Below are positions 9,056 to 19,139 of a stretch of DNA of 64,000 nucleotides, piece after piece. How positions within the stretch are numbered: the stretch's first letter is position 1; each line of letters starts with the position of its first letter. The position numbers and the translations under genes were made by a program. Below the pieces are notes generated by a model that saw only the letters and a list, made by a program, of their open reading frames with translations, ran no database searches and was not told the origin of the DNA. This DNA is from Methanomassiliicoccales archaeon RumEn M2 (GTDB lineage Archaea; Thermoplasmatota; Thermoplasmata; Methanomassiliicoccales; Methanomethylophilaceae): assembly GCA_001421175.1 (NCBI GenBank), contig LJKL01000013.1, forward strand, positions 37,032 through 101,031, in the 5' to 3' direction.

Positions 9056-9544
9056 ATGAGCGTCTTCAAAGGTGGCAGGACGGCGGATCCCGTGCCTGAT
9101 AACAGGCCGAGGAACCTGGACATAATGTCCGGTTATGATACGTTCCTGATGATAATCCTCATCCTTTCCGTTGTCGTATGCATCATCCTCTCCGTCTTTT
9201 TCCTGAATTTCTGGGACATGGGCTTCATAGATGTTGCGCCCCTGATATCGGCACCTTTGTTGGTGGTAGGTCTGATGGTCTATCTCAATTCCAAGGAAAG
9301 ATACCTTCTAATAGTGATAGTGGCGGTTTTGGCCGTTCTCTACTTCTTCTTCGATGTCAGCTTCGCCATACTTCTCATAATCGGGTTCGTCCTCGTCGGG
9401 TCCCCGGGCGTTGCGGCGATAGTATCCGTACTGCAGAAGAAGATGTTCTACAGCGTCATCACTTCCGTGGAGTACATGAATGTGAAAGAGAAGCTGACGG
9501 TCAAGGACAAGGTCGTCGCATTCATGTTCAATATCCCCCCATGA
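9056..9544 (+). CDS. Hypothetical four-span membrane protein
   Basis: A 162-residue protein with a polar N-terminus of about 25 residues and then hydrophobic segments near residues 28-52, 58-78, 84-102 and 103-122. It ends in a charged cytosolic tail (NVKEKLTVKDKVVAFMFN). I do not recognise a family. It is tightly packed between two other unknown genes, and its neighbour downstream has a similar four-span plan, so the three may form one membrane complex. Confidence 0.75.
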   Translation: MSVFKGGRTADPVPDNRPRNLDIMSGYDTFLMIILILSVVVCIILSVFFLNFWDMGFIDVAPLISAPLLVVGLMVYLNSKERYLLIVIVAVLAVLYFFFDVSFAILLIIGFVLVGSPGVAAIVSVLQKKMFYSVITSVEYMNVKEKLTVKDKVVAFMFNIPP

Positions 9545-9545
9545 C

Positions 9546-10163
9546 ATGGATTCCAGGGGTCTGACCATGGATTACAACATGAAGCGTGCGTCCTTCCCAT
9601 GGAATGAGGTCATAGAAACGATATACATGGGCCTCATGGTGGGAACATTCCTTTGGATATACATGTCAATGAACCCCGCCTTCAGAACGGCTACGGACAC
9701 ATCCGCGGCCCCGCTCTATACCTTCCTTCTGCTGTTGTATATGCCGATAGTGGTTATGCCCTGGTCCATATTCAGGTCGCTCAAGGTTCGCATAGAGACC
9801 AGATACAGGGATTTCCTGCTCTATGACGGAGTGAAGGAAACACTGAAAAGAATGGCTGTGCCCATACTCGCGGCTGTTGCCTTCATAGCATTGGCGGTAA
9901 GCACCACAGGCATAAACTCGGTGCTGATGTTCATAGTCCTGTCCATAGTCGTGAACGTTTTCATAATCGTTCTGACGTCCATAGTCTATTATCGGTTCTT
10001 CGAGAGCAAGATCGTCGACGATATCGTATCCAAATGGAGGGTGTTCCGCCCAGTATCCCTGTTAATGAGGATAGACGACGAATCCACCGGGCTGAAGCAG
10101 GAGCTGCCCGGGACCCCCAAGAGGGACAAGAAGGACTACGGGGAACTGGAGTTCTCCGATTAG
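9546..10163 (+). CDS. Hypothetical four-span membrane protein
   Basis: A 205-residue protein with membrane segments near residues 22-44, 55-77, 103-123 and 127-150, a basic loop between the second and third pairs (RSLKVRIETRYRDFLLYDGVKETLKRM), and a charged C-terminal tail rich in lysine and aspartate. No known family is recognised. The start at 9546 lies one base after the preceding stop; an internal ATG at 9567 is an alternative. It ends in TAG, and its end abuts that of a convergent gene. Confidence 0.75.
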   Translation: MDSRGLTMDYNMKRASFPWNEVIETIYMGLMVGTFLWIYMSMNPAFRTATDTSAAPLYTFLLLLYMPIVVMPWSIFRSLKVRIETRYRDFLLYDGVKETLKRMAVPILAAVAFIALAVSTTGINSVLMFIVLSIVVNVFIIVLTSIVYYRFFESKIVDDIVSKWRVFRPVSLLMRIDDESTGLKQELPGTPKRDKKDYGELEFSD

Positions 10164-10591
10164 AACATCCCTTCGTTCGCTCTTCCCGGTTTGCACAAGG
10201 ATTCTATTATCGGCATGAATATCTTACCGGATCCGTAACCCTCTGTCCTGTTGGCGCCTATGAGCTCCGGTTCCTTTTCGCTGGTGAAGACTACCTGACA
10301 CTTCTGATATCCTCCTGCCAGGGATACGAACGGGCGGCCGGTATCCTCCGCCATCTTCAATATCTCGTCCGCAAGGAACTGGAGATCCTTCGGGTCTGTA
10401 TCCTCGGGGAATTCCACGTTGAAGGAGTGGAGGCCGTTCGTTCCGTTGAAAAGATACAGGACCTCTCTGGGTTCCAGGATCTCACGGAATCTTTCACCGT
10501 TCTCTCCTTCGGAGGCGATCTCTATGACACGTCTTTTCCAGACATCCGCGAATTCAACGTAAAGGGCATCCTCGCCCAGAATCTTCCACAT
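10160..10591 (-). CDS. Hypothetical soluble protein
   Basis: I do not recognise this 143-residue protein. It looks soluble and mixed alpha/beta, with no signal peptide (VLYLFNGTNGLHSFNVEF, DLQFLADEILKMAEDTGRPFVSLAGGYQ). A good ribosome binding site (ggaggg) precedes the ATG. It is convergent with the preceding membrane gene, overlapping its end by four bases, and divergent from trpS. Confidence 0.7.
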   Translation of the reverse strand: MWKILGEDALYVEFADVWKRRVIEIASEGENGERFREILEPREVLYLFNGTNGLHSFNVEFPEDTDPKDLQFLADEILKMAEDTGRPFVSLAGGYQKCQVVFTSEKEPELIGANRTEGYGSGKIFMPIIESLCKPGRANEGMF

Positions 10592-10649
10592 GCCCTCCGT
10601 ATCAATCTTCTGCCATTATTAGTTATTCGCTGAGGCGCCCCAAGGAATG

Positions 10650-10656
10650 TTTAATA
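10650..10656 (+). promoter_or_regulatory. Putative TATA box of trpS
   Basis: The sequence tttaata lies 30 bases before the trpS ATG, in the short gap after the divergent unknown gene. Spacing fits an archaeal promoter with a very short leader. Confidence 0.45.
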
Positions 10657-10685
10657 ATGCCACAGCCTTGTGGTGACGAGCGCAA

Positions 10686-11808
10686 ATGGCCGAGAATTTC
10701 ACAGTGACTCCCTGGGAGGTTACCGGGGACATAGACTACGAAGAGCTCCAGAGGAGGTTCGGCACCACGCCTATAGATGATGCACTCCTCAGGAGGCTGG
10801 GAGGTTACGGCGACCTCCATATGATGCTGAGAAGAGGCATATTCTACTCGCACAGGGATATGAACACCCTTCTCGACGAGTACGACAAAGGGAGCAGGTT
10901 CGTTCTCTATACAGGCCGCGGCCCTTCAGGGAGCACCCATCTGGGTCATATCATGCCGTGGATACTGAACAAATGGTTGCAGGACGTCTTCGATGTTCCA
11001 ATGTATTTCCAGATGACCGATGACGAGAAGTTCCTCTTCAAGGACCTTACCCTCGGAGAGACGAGGAGCATGGCATACGATAACGCCCTCGACTTCATCG
11101 CCCTAGGTTTCGATCCCGAGAAGACGAAGATCATCCTGGACACAGAGAACATAAAGACCCTCTATCCGATAGCTCTCAAGGTATCCAAGAAGGTCAATTT
11201 CTCAACGGCAAGAGCCGTTTTCGGCTTCGAGAACAGCACCAACATAGGATCAATATTCTTTACCGCAGTACAATCGGCTCCCGCATTCCTCGCGACCGAG
11301 CTGCAGGGCAGACAGGTTCCGTGCCTCATACCCTGCGGTATAGATCAGGACCCGCACTTCAGAGTCAGCAGGGATGTGGCTCCCGGTCTCGGGTACCCGA
11401 AACCCAGTATGCTGTACTGCAAGATGTTCCCCGGTCTCGGGGGAGGGGACAAGATGTCCTCCTCCGACCCCAATGCGACAATATTCACTACTGACACACC
11501 AAAGAAGGTCAAGTCCAAGATAGGGCGCGCCTTCACGGGAGGGCGCGTCTCAGTTGATGAGCAGAGGAAGCTGGGCGGCAACCCGGAAGTCTGTGCTGTT
11601 TTCAAGTACAATTTCTATATGTTCGAGAAGGACGACCGTAAGGTGGAGGAGATGTCCGACAGATGCAGGAGGGGGGGAGATCCTCTGCGGCGAATGCAAG
11701 GCGGCCCTCACAGAGAAGATAAACGTGTTCCTGGAAGGCCACCAGGCCAAGAGGGAGGAGGCCAAGGAGATAATAGGCTCCATGGCCTTTGAAGGATTTG
11801 AATGGTGA
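10686..11808 (+). CDS. trpS: Tryptophanyl-tRNA synthetase, frameshifted in this sequence
   Basis: The enzyme charges tRNA-Trp. The class I signatures are GPSGSTHLGH (HIGH-type) and GGGDKMSSSDPNA (KMSKS-type), both in archaeal/eukaryotic TrpRS form. After DRCRRG the frame is lost in a run of seven G at 11671-11677; removing one G joins it to GEILCGECKAALTEKINVFLEGHQ and on to the stop at 11808, for 373 residues. The extra G is probably a sequencing error. The next gene, pheS, starts 4 bases later. Confidence 0.94.
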
Positions 11809-11812
11809 GTTC

Positions 11813-13311
11813 ATGAATGTCATCGAAAGTCTCAGCTATAACGAGAAGAAGCTTCTGCTGGCACTTGAGGAATCAGGAGGGGTCTCATCTCCGGAGAGGA
11901 TGATCTCATCAGGGAAGTTCGATCTTGAGGTGGAGGTCATGGGCGCCGCATCGTGGCTCTCCAATAAGGGGCTGGCGACGATAACTGAGGATCAGTCCAA
12001 GTTCTATGTTCTTGCAGATGCGGAAGTGGTGGACAGAGGTCTTCCGGAGAGAAGGGCCCTGATCGCCATCAACGAGGCCGGGGGCGAGCTGTCGATGGCC
12101 GATCTTGCCGCGGCGCTGCCTGCGGGAGAGGACAAGATAGCCATAGGATGGCTCAAGAGGAAAGGGCTCGCCGCGATAAAGGAAGGCACCCTGTCTCTCA
12201 CGGAACAGGGGATCATCGCGCTCAAAACGATATGCCGGACGAGGTTCTGCTCAAGAGGTTGGCCTCCGGGCGCATACCCGAAGGGGATGCGGATTCGAAG
12301 CTGGTCAAGGATCTCAAGGGCAGGCAGGGGATGATCTCAGAGGCCGTCGAGACCGACAGGACAATATCCCTGACCGACAGCGGCAGGGAAGCGCTGGCAT
12401 CGGGAATAGAGCTCAGAGAGGAGATAACCCAGGTGACCGACGTCATAATCCAGAGCGGCGCCTGGAGGAATGCCGAGTTCAGGAAGTACGATATAGGTAC
12501 ATTCGCACCCTCTCTTTATCCGGCCAAGAAGCACCCTCTCTCCCGGCTCGGGGATGAGATAAAGAGGATGTTCACAGACATGGGGTTCACAGAGATAGAC
12601 GATGAGTACGTACAGCCCGCATTCTGGGACATGGACGTCCTCTTCGTTCCTCAGGACCACCCGGCCAGAGAGTTACAGGATACGTTCTATCTCGAGAGGC
12701 CGTCCAGGATATGCATCGAAGATGAGGAATTGGTCAGGAAGGTCAGGGACATACACGAGCACGGCGGCGACACAGGATCGGCCGGTTGGGGCGGGGCATG
12801 GTCCCGGGACATGGCTGAACAGGCCATGCTCAGAACGCATACGACCGTCAACACGATATCCTATGTGGCTGCGCACCCGGATGCGCCTGCTAAAGCATTC
12901 TCCCTTTCACGCATATTCAGGAAGGAATCCATAGATTCCACGCATCTTCCGGAGTTCACTCAGATAGAGGGCATAATAATAGACGAGAAAGGCAACTTCG
13001 ACATGTTGGTCTCAGTCATAAGGGAATTCTATTCCAGACTCGGATTTGATCGGATCCGTATAAGGCCGGCCTATTTCCCGTACACCGAGCCGTCCCTGGA
13101 GCTGGAGGTATTCTTCAATGGGAAATGGATGGAGCTGGGCGGCGCAGGGATATTCAGGCCCGAGGTCGTGGCGCCCTTCGGAGTGAAGCATCCCGTGCTG
13201 GCGTGGGGATTCGGATTCGAGAGGCTGGCCATGCTCAAATGGGGTATAACCGACATAAGGGACCTCTATATATCGGACATAGACGATCTGAAGAACAGCA
13301 GGATATTCTAA
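11813..13311 (+). CDS. pheS: Phenylalanyl-tRNA synthetase alpha subunit, frameshifted in this sequence
   Basis: This subunit carries the class II catalytic core of the PheRS heterotetramer. The N-terminal 200 residues are winged-helix tRNA-binding repeats (SLSYNEKKLLLALEESGG). The core has the class II motifs around HPLSRLGDEIKRMFTDMGF, FSLSRIFRKESIDSTHLPEFTQIEG and GAGIFRPEV...GFGFERLAML. The two halves are in different frames because one A is missing from the run aaaa at 12224-12227; corrected, the protein has 499 residues, as expected. The start at 11813 follows the trpS stop. Confidence 0.94.
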
Positions 13312-14528
13312 TTCAGTTTGAGCTCCTTCATCATCAGATCTATCTTCTTTTTCTCTTTGTCAGGGGCGGTAGCCCTGGCCTTCATCATCCGAACGACGGC
13401 CTGCTGAGGATCGCCCTTCTTGAGATCCAGTTCTGCCATCAATATGAAACGTTCTATGCTGGCACCTATGTCCCCTGAAGGGATCCTGACGTTCTCGACC
13501 ATCTTCTCCGATTCCTCGAATCGTCCCAATCCGAACAGTATCTTGGCGATGCGCAGATCGGCCACAGCCAGACCTCCCATCTCTTCCAGCAGACCCAATG
13601 CGCCGTCCGTGTCCCCTTCCGCCATCTTGATGTCGGAGCCGTAGACCTTGGCCGCCGTCTCATCATATTCTGCAAGCTTCTCCACCGTGTCCCCGGCATC
13701 ATCAAGATCCCCGGAAGATATGTCCGCCTCTATTCTCACGGAAAGAACATCGACTGCGAATTTGGCAGGCACGTTGTCGAGCTTCACCAAGGTATCGTGA
13801 AGGTCATCGTTCGCCGTGGCGATCAGGTCGTATGCATTGATGCTTATCAGTTTGCATGCTTCCCTCGTTCTTCCCGCTTCCACAAGGTGGTAGAGGCGCT
13901 CGTGGGTCCTTTCGATATCCGATTCCAGTATCTCCGTGTCCTCCATCCAATAGTCAGCCGCGTAACTGTGCCAGGCAGCCTTTGCGACAGAGTCTGCAGC
14001 CCTCATCATATTCGATCTCAGCCTCTCGTCGATCACTGTCATACCCGAGACGTCTGCCGGTATGACAAGCTTCACTGACTTGGGAAGGATCGATACCGGA
14101 ACGGGCACTCTGAAAGCACAGGCGCATCCCAGAGCATAAGAATCAACAGGATCGAGATTCTCCAGTATTATGTGGGCATCCTGTCTTTTGAGGTCCAGGA
14201 GGGCGTCGATATCTATGCCGTTGTTCTCTGCGTAATCCCGGATCCTGGCGGACTCCGACATACCGAAAGGAGTGAGGAGATAGGATTTCCTCTTAACCTT
14301 GCCTCCTTTGATATGGGTCTGCTTCTCCTCTACCTTCCCGCATTCTCTGAGCTTCTTCAGTTCTATGGACGCATGGGCCCTGGAGATCCTGATGGAGGTT
14401 GCTATCCCGTCCTGGGTAAGATCCCACGGTATGTTGTAGATCTCCGAGGAATCGGTCATCTTGAACCTATCCAAATGCATGATGATTCTTTGGCCTATGC
14501 TTAGGGTGACCATATTATCGTTTTTCAA
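13308..14528 (-). CDS. Winged-helix regulator with C-terminal helical-repeat region
   Basis: The first 90 residues are a winged helix-turn-helix domain (DLTQDGIATSIRISRAHASIELKKLRECGKVEEKQTHIKGGKVKRKSYLLT). A central alpha/beta region follows, and the last 200 residues resemble TPR-like helical repeats (SGDLDDAGDTVEKLAEYDETAAKVYGSDIKMAEGDTDGALGLLEEMG). At 406 residues it is probably a DNA-binding regulator that binds a partner protein; the target is unknown. The start may be the ATG at 14513 (MVTLSIGQRI) rather than 14528. It diverges from dtdA, and a palindrome lies between the two. Confidence 0.8.
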   Translation of the reverse strand: MKNDNMVTLSIGQRIIMHLDRFKMTDSSEIYNIPWDLTQDGIATSIRISRAHASIELKKLRECGKVEEKQTHIKGGKVKRKSYLLTPFGMSESARIRDYAENNGIDIDALLDLKRQDAHIILENLDPVDSYALGCACAFRVPVPVSILPKSVKLVIPADVSGMTVIDERLRSNMMRAADSVAKAAWHSYAADYWMEDTEILESDIERTHERLYHLVEAGRTREACKLISINAYDLIATANDDLHDTLVKLDNVPAKFAVDVLSVRIEADISSGDLDDAGDTVEKLAEYDETAAKVYGSDIKMAEGDTDGALGLLEEMGGLAVADLRIAKILFGLGRFEESEKMVENVRIPSGDIGASIERFILMAELDLKKGDPQQAVVRMMKARATAPDKEKKKIDLMMKELKLN

Positions 14529-14559
14529 AAATCTTAGCGGGATATAAAGCCCTGCGATT

Positions 14560-14569
14560 ACGTTAACGT
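14560..14569. promoter_or_regulatory. 10-bp palindrome between divergent genes
   Basis: The perfect palindrome ACGTTAACGT lies between the winged-helix gene and dtdA, just upstream of the dtdA TATA box. It could be an operator for the adjacent regulator; this rests on position alone. Confidence 0.3.
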
Positions 14570-14584
14570 TACATCCGTCAACGG

Positions 14585-14592
14585 ATTAAATA
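14585..14592 (+). promoter_or_regulatory. Putative TATA box of dtdA
   Basis: The sequence attaaata lies about 29 bases before the dtdA ATG, at the spacing expected for an archaeal promoter with a very short leader. Confidence 0.5.
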
Positions 14593-14613
14593 CGGGACTC
14601 CGATTCAGGAGCG

Positions 14614-15453
14614 ATGAGGACTCTGTTGATATGCAGCGAGCCGGACACATCCTCCGTGAACATGAAGTCAGCCCTTCTGAGGAAAGAGGAGTGGGAGAGC
14701 GCGGGTTCGGATGACGGTGCATCCTATCTTATTTCTGACAGATTCGTTCTGATGACGGTCCCGGAATTGCACATATATGCGGAAAGCATAGATTCCGTCG
14801 CCCGCAGGTCCGTCGATTTCGACAGCATGGTGTTTCTGAGCAGGCACAAAGCATCCAGCGGAATGCCCACTCTGACAGTGCACCCCATAGGCAACTACCG
14901 GACAGCCGATTTCGGAGGAATGGACGAGACCCTTTGCCCGGCATCGCCCCATATGATGTCGGCTGCCCTCAGGGCGATGCAGAAACTGAATGACACGGAC
15001 GTGTATGCCGTTTCATTCGAGGTCACCCATCACGGCCCGTTCACGGAGACACCCGCATTCTTCATCGAGATAGGAAGCGATGAGGGGCGCTGGAGCGATC
15101 TCCATGCGGCGGAGATACTGACCGACGCCATTCTGCAGTCGGAGAAGGACGAGTCCAATATTGTGGCCATAGGCATCGGCGGAGGGCATTATGCACCGCG
15201 CTTCTCAGAGGCGGCCCTTTCCTATAAGATAGATTTCGGGCATATGATACCGAAGTACCAGATTGACGGTTCTGATGATGACGGGTTCTTGAGGATGCTG
15301 AGGCAGGCCTCGGAGATGACAGGAACCAGGATCGCATACATACACAGGAAATCCATGAAGGGTCCTGAGGAGAGAAGAGTAAGGGCTCTTATCGAATCGG
15401 AGGGGATGGAAACAGTATCCTCAAAGGACCTGGACCCCATCAGCTCCCGTTGA
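14614..15453 (+). CDS. dtdA: D-aminoacyl-tRNA deacylase, archaeal type
   Basis: The enzyme hydrolyses D-aminoacyl-tRNAs, a proofreading step in translation. The 279-residue sequence has the family marks SRHKASSGMPTLTVHPIGN, EVTHHGPFTETPAFFIEIGS and AIGIGGGHYAPRFSEAAL, with histidines that belong to the zinc-containing active site. Length is normal. It has its own promoter and is convergent with the UMP kinase gene. Confidence 0.95.
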   Translation: MRTLLICSEPDTSSVNMKSALLRKEEWESAGSDDGASYLISDRFVLMTVPELHIYAESIDSVARRSVDFDSMVFLSRHKASSGMPTLTVHPIGNYRTADFGGMDETLCPASPHMMSAALRAMQKLNDTDVYAVSFEVTHHGPFTETPAFFIEIGSDEGRWSDLHAAEILTDAILQSEKDESNIVAIGIGGGHYAPRFSEAALSYKIDFGHMIPKYQIDGSDDDGFLRMLRQASEMTGTRIAYIHRKSMKGPEERRVRALIESEGMETVSSKDLDPISSR

Positions 15454-15465
15454 CCCTCGTTCCCT

Positions 15466-16132
15466 TTATCGGCCTCCCAGAATGGCATTCTCCAGCTCTT
15501 CGAGGTCCCTGCCGTTCACCATGTATATGTCCCTGCAGTCCTCCATGCACATGGAAACGCCCAAAGGGTCGAATACACAGGATCTGCAGGCGCTGTGGTC
15601 CTCGTAGACTATCTCTTTGAGCTGGCTTATGGTCATCTCCCCGAACCTCTCCGCGTCCGGATTCTCCCGGGGGTCCTCGGAGTATACGGCATCCACGTTG
15701 CTGGCATTGATGATGCGGTCCGCCCCCCATCTCTCTGGCTATCATCGCGGCCACGGCATCCGTGGTATGTCCCGGCTCTGTGCCGCCCATAACCGCTACC
15801 GCACCGCCTCCCGCCTTATCCGCGCACTCCTTCGGGCTGGCGGCCACGCCCGCAGACGCATCGCCGAGGGCGATGGACAGAATTTCTGCGTTCACGCGGG
15901 TTATGGCGATACCGAGCTCATCAAGCTGATACTCCGTGCCGCCCAGGGAACGTCCTATGCCCGCATAATAGCGGGCGATCCTCCCGCCACCGCAGACGAC
16001 CGCTATGTCAACGGTCTCCGCGCATCTTCTCAGAACATCAGCCAGTGCGCATATGTATTCAGAATCATTATTCTCAGGTATTAGAACAGAACCGCCTACG
16101 GAAATGACAACCCTTTCCAACAGAACCACCAA
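15466..16132 (-). CDS. pyrH: Uridylate (UMP) kinase, frameshifted in this sequence
   Basis: This amino-acid-kinase-fold enzyme makes UDP from UMP. The N-terminal part has the motif VVISVGGSVLIPE and AVVCGGGRIARYYAG; the C-terminal part has NASNVDAVYSEDPRENPDAERF, which belongs to the same family. They are in different frames because the C run at 15723-15728 holds one base too many. Removing it gives AREMGADRIINASNVDAVY and a protein of about 221 residues. The start is a TTG at 16132 or a nearby GTG or TTG, so the N-terminus is uncertain by a few residues. Confidence 0.9.
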
Positions 16133-16185
16133 TATGTTTTATTAGGAAGGGGACTTACTCATAAAAAACCATGGGTTGATTTAAA

Positions 16186-17418
16186 ATGGAAGAGGTAGTC
16201 TCGGCAGAAAGAGCCAGATATGATTTCAAGAAGACGATGCAGGAAATAGTGGATACAAGGGGAAGAGGTACGGAGCTGATATCGCTCTATGTCCCGTCAT
16301 CCAAGCAGGTCTTCGATGCAATGGCTTACCTAAGGGATGAGTATTCCCAGTCTTCCAACATAAAATCGAAGACGACGATGAAGAATGTCCAGAGCGCCAT
16401 AGACTCGATAATGTCTCGCCTCAAGACATACAAGACCATCCCTCCGAACGGCATCGCCATCTTCTGCGGAGAGATACCCAGGGCCGGCGATCAGACCAGG
16501 ATGGTCCAATATGTGATCAACCCTCCTGAGGAGATAACCACCTTCCTTTACAGGTGCGATTCCCAGTTCTATCTCGATCCCCTCAAGGGGATGCTGCTGG
16601 ACAAGAAATCTTACGGCCTGATAGTGATAGACAGGAACGAATGCACAATAGGCCTGCTCACAGGCAGCAGGATAGAGACGCTGAAGCATTTCGATTCTCT
16701 TATAATGGGGAAGCACCGCCAGGGAGGTCAGTCCTCAGTGAGGTTCGAGAGGCTCATCGAGATAGCGGCCCATGAGTATTACAAGAAGGTGTCGGATTCA
16801 GCTACGGACCTGTTCCTCAACAGGCCGGGTATGGAAGGGATACTGATCGGAGGCCCGGGCTATACGAAGGATTACTTCTTCAGAGAGGGCTATCTGCACC
16901 ACGAGCTGCAGAAGAAGGTCATAGATACATTCGATACAGGCTACACGGACGAGTATGGACTGAAGGAGCTGGTTGAGAACGCCAAGAGCGCCATACAGGA
17001 CATGGGGCTCGTCAGGGAGAAGTCGCTGGTCCAGAGGCTCTTCGGCGAGATCAGGAAGCAGGACGGAGGTTTGTCATCATACGGGGAGGAAGAGGTCCGT
17101 TCCGCTCTCTCCATGGGTGCCGTTGACACGCTCCTGGTCTCTGAAAGCCTCAACAAGAGGCGAATCGAGGTCGAGTGCCACAACGGTCACAGATACGAGA
17201 TAACGGTTCCCAACGGAAGGGATGAGAACATAGTATGCAGGGAGTGCGGCGAAGGCGCCACGATTCTCAGGAACGAGGACATAGTCGACGATTTCTTCGA
17301 GAAGGCAGAAGCGTTCAATACACACGTCGAGATAATCTCCTCTGATTCGGAGGAAGGGCAGATGCTGCTGACCGCCTTCGGCGGCATAGCGGCGATCCTC
17401 AGGTACAAGGTGGCATGA
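16186..17418 (+). CDS. prf1: Peptide chain release factor aRF1
   Basis: aRF1 reads all three stop codons and releases the finished peptide. The codon-reading NIKS motif is at residues 58-61 (SSNIKSKTT) and the peptidyl-release GGQ is at 180-182 (KHRQGGQSSVRF). The C-terminal domain carries a zinc-ribbon-like CRECGEGA segment. At 410 residues it is a full-length archaeal RF. If this lineage decodes UAG as pyrrolysine, this protein would compete with that tRNA at UAG codons. The stop overlaps the argS start. Confidence 0.97.
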   Translation: MEEVVSAERARYDFKKTMQEIVDTRGRGTELISLYVPSSKQVFDAMAYLRDEYSQSSNIKSKTTMKNVQSAIDSIMSRLKTYKTIPPNGIAIFCGEIPRAGDQTRMVQYVINPPEEITTFLYRCDSQFYLDPLKGMLLDKKSYGLIVIDRNECTIGLLTGSRIETLKHFDSLIMGKHRQGGQSSVRFERLIEIAAHEYYKKVSDSATDLFLNRPGMEGILIGGPGYTKDYFFREGYLHHELQKKVIDTFDTGYTDEYGLKELVENAKSAIQDMGLVREKSLVQRLFGEIRKQDGGLSSYGEEEVRSALSMGAVDTLLVSESLNKRRIEVECHNGHRYEITVPNGRDENIVCRECGEGATILRNEDIVDDFFEKAEAFNTHVEIISSDSEEGQMLLTAFGGIAAILRYKVA

Positions 17419-19139
17419 TGTCCGTTCATGGTGATTTCGAGGAAGAGGTAAGGAAGGCCACAGAGGCCGCCCTTGGGAGGATAGGCGCCGCAGGCGCGGA
17501 ATACAGGATAGAGAGACCGTCCGCAGGCAATGCCGACCTGGCAGTACCCTGCTTCCAGATGTCCAAATCCCTCAGAAAGGCCCCGAATGCGATCGCCGAG
17601 GAGATGGCTGCGGCAACAGAGCCGTCCGGCATGATAGCCTCGGTCGATGCGCTGAACGGCTATCTCAATTTCACAATAGACTCAGATGTGCTGATGCGCA
17701 GGACCATTGATGAGATACTGGAATCCGATGAATGCTACGGGGGGCACAGGAGTAACGGCATCAAGGTCAATGTGGAGCACACCTCCACGAATCCGACGGG
17801 ACCGATACACGTCGGAAGAGCCAGGAACCCGATAATAGGGGACACCTTGGCAAGGGCCATGAGGCTCAGAGGCTACGATGTGACCACAGAGTACTATGTG
17901 AACGACGTGGGGAAGCAGGTCGTCATACTCACATGGGGCGTCAACAACATACCGCCCGAGGATGTCGAGAAAGCGGACAGGGAGAAAGCTGACCACGCAC
18001 TGGTCGCATTCTATCGCGCAGCCAACAGGATGATGGAATCAGACCCGGAGGTCCAAGAGGAGATCGCCGATCTCCTGAGGAGGTTCGAGGCAGGGGATTC
18101 AAAAGTGATATCCGATGTGAGGGAGACAGCCCAACGTATGCTCGACGGGCTGAAGGAGACTCTGGAGAGGATAAACGTTGAATTGGACGTGTACACATGG
18201 GAATCCAGATTCATAGCGGACGGCACCGCCAAGAGCGTGGTGGAGCAGCTCACCGCTTCAGATTATGCAGGTAAAGAGGAAGACGGTGCATGCTATCTCG
18301 ATCTGAAGGATTTCGGGATCCAGGGTAAGAACACGAAATTCACATTCACAAGGTCCGACGGTACAACGCTCTATACGACCAGGGATCTGGCGTACCATCT
18401 GGACAAATTCAAGAGGGCGGACAGGGTCATAGACGTATTGGGGGAGGACCAGAAGCTGGGGAGCAAGCAATTGTGCTCGGCCCTGGAGATCCTTGGGTGC
18501 GAAAGGAAGCCGGAGGCCCTGTTCTATTCCTTCGTCTCACTGCCCGAAGGGAAGATGTCCACCAGGAAAGGCGTGGTCGTCTATCTGGACGATCTGATAG
18601 ACGAAGCGGTGGCCAGGGCATACGAGGAGATCAGATCCAGGCGCACCGATCTCAGCGAGGAGAGGATGAGGGAGATCGCATCGACCATCGGCGTGGGCGC
18701 CATAAGATATAATATCGTAAGGGTCCAGCCGGAGAAGCAGCTGGTCTTCAAGTGGGAGGATGCCCTCAACTTCGACGGCAACAGCGGTCCTTTCCTGCAG
18801 TACTCACACACCAGAGCCTGCAGCATGCTCAGGAAGGCAGGGGAATTCAAAGCATCATCCGACGCATCGAAACTCACTGATGAGTATGAGGTAGCTTTGA
18901 TTAAGGTCCTCTCCAGATTCGGATCCGTGATAGAGGAGGCCGCGGAGGAGGGCAAGGTGCACATGATACCCGCATACGGCCATGAGGTTGCCTCAGCCTT
19001 CAACCAATTCTATGCCTCCGTCCCGGTGCTGTCTTCGGATGATGAAAGGGACGAGAGGCTCACCCTTGTGCTGTGCACAAGGATAGTTCTGCGCAATGTG
19101 CTGACATGCTTAGGCATGGGCGCCCCGGAGGAGATGTAG
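17415..19139 (+). CDS. argS: Arginyl-tRNA synthetase
   Basis: A class I synthetase of 574 residues. It has the N-terminal Add-1 domain (about residues 5-100), the HIGH-type motif NPTGPIHVGRARN, the KMSK-type motif EGKMSTRKGVV, and the C-terminal anticodon-binding domain with NFDGNSGPFLQYSHTRACSM. It starts within the aRF1 stop. The gene ends in TAG at 19137-19139, directly followed, in the same frame, by the ATG of the acetyltransferase gene. Confidence 0.96.
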   Translation: MMSVHGDFEEEVRKATEAALGRIGAAGAEYRIERPSAGNADLAVPCFQMSKSLRKAPNAIAEEMAAATEPSGMIASVDALNGYLNFTIDSDVLMRRTIDEILESDECYGGHRSNGIKVNVEHTSTNPTGPIHVGRARNPIIGDTLARAMRLRGYDVTTEYYVNDVGKQVVILTWGVNNIPPEDVEKADREKADHALVAFYRAANRMMESDPEVQEEIADLLRRFEAGDSKVISDVRETAQRMLDGLKETLERINVELDVYTWESRFIADGTAKSVVEQLTASDYAGKEEDGACYLDLKDFGIQGKNTKFTFTRSDGTTLYTTRDLAYHLDKFKRADRVIDVLGEDQKLGSKQLCSALEILGCERKPEALFYSFVSLPEGKMSTRKGVVVYLDDLIDEAVARAYEEIRSRRTDLSEERMREIASTIGVGAIRYNIVRVQPEKQLVFKWEDALNFDGNSGPFLQYSHTRACSMLRKAGEFKASSDASKLTDEYEVALIKVLSRFGSVIEEAAEEGKVHMIPAYGHEVASAFNQFYASVPVLSSDDERDERLTLVLCTRIVLRNVLTCLGMGAPEEM

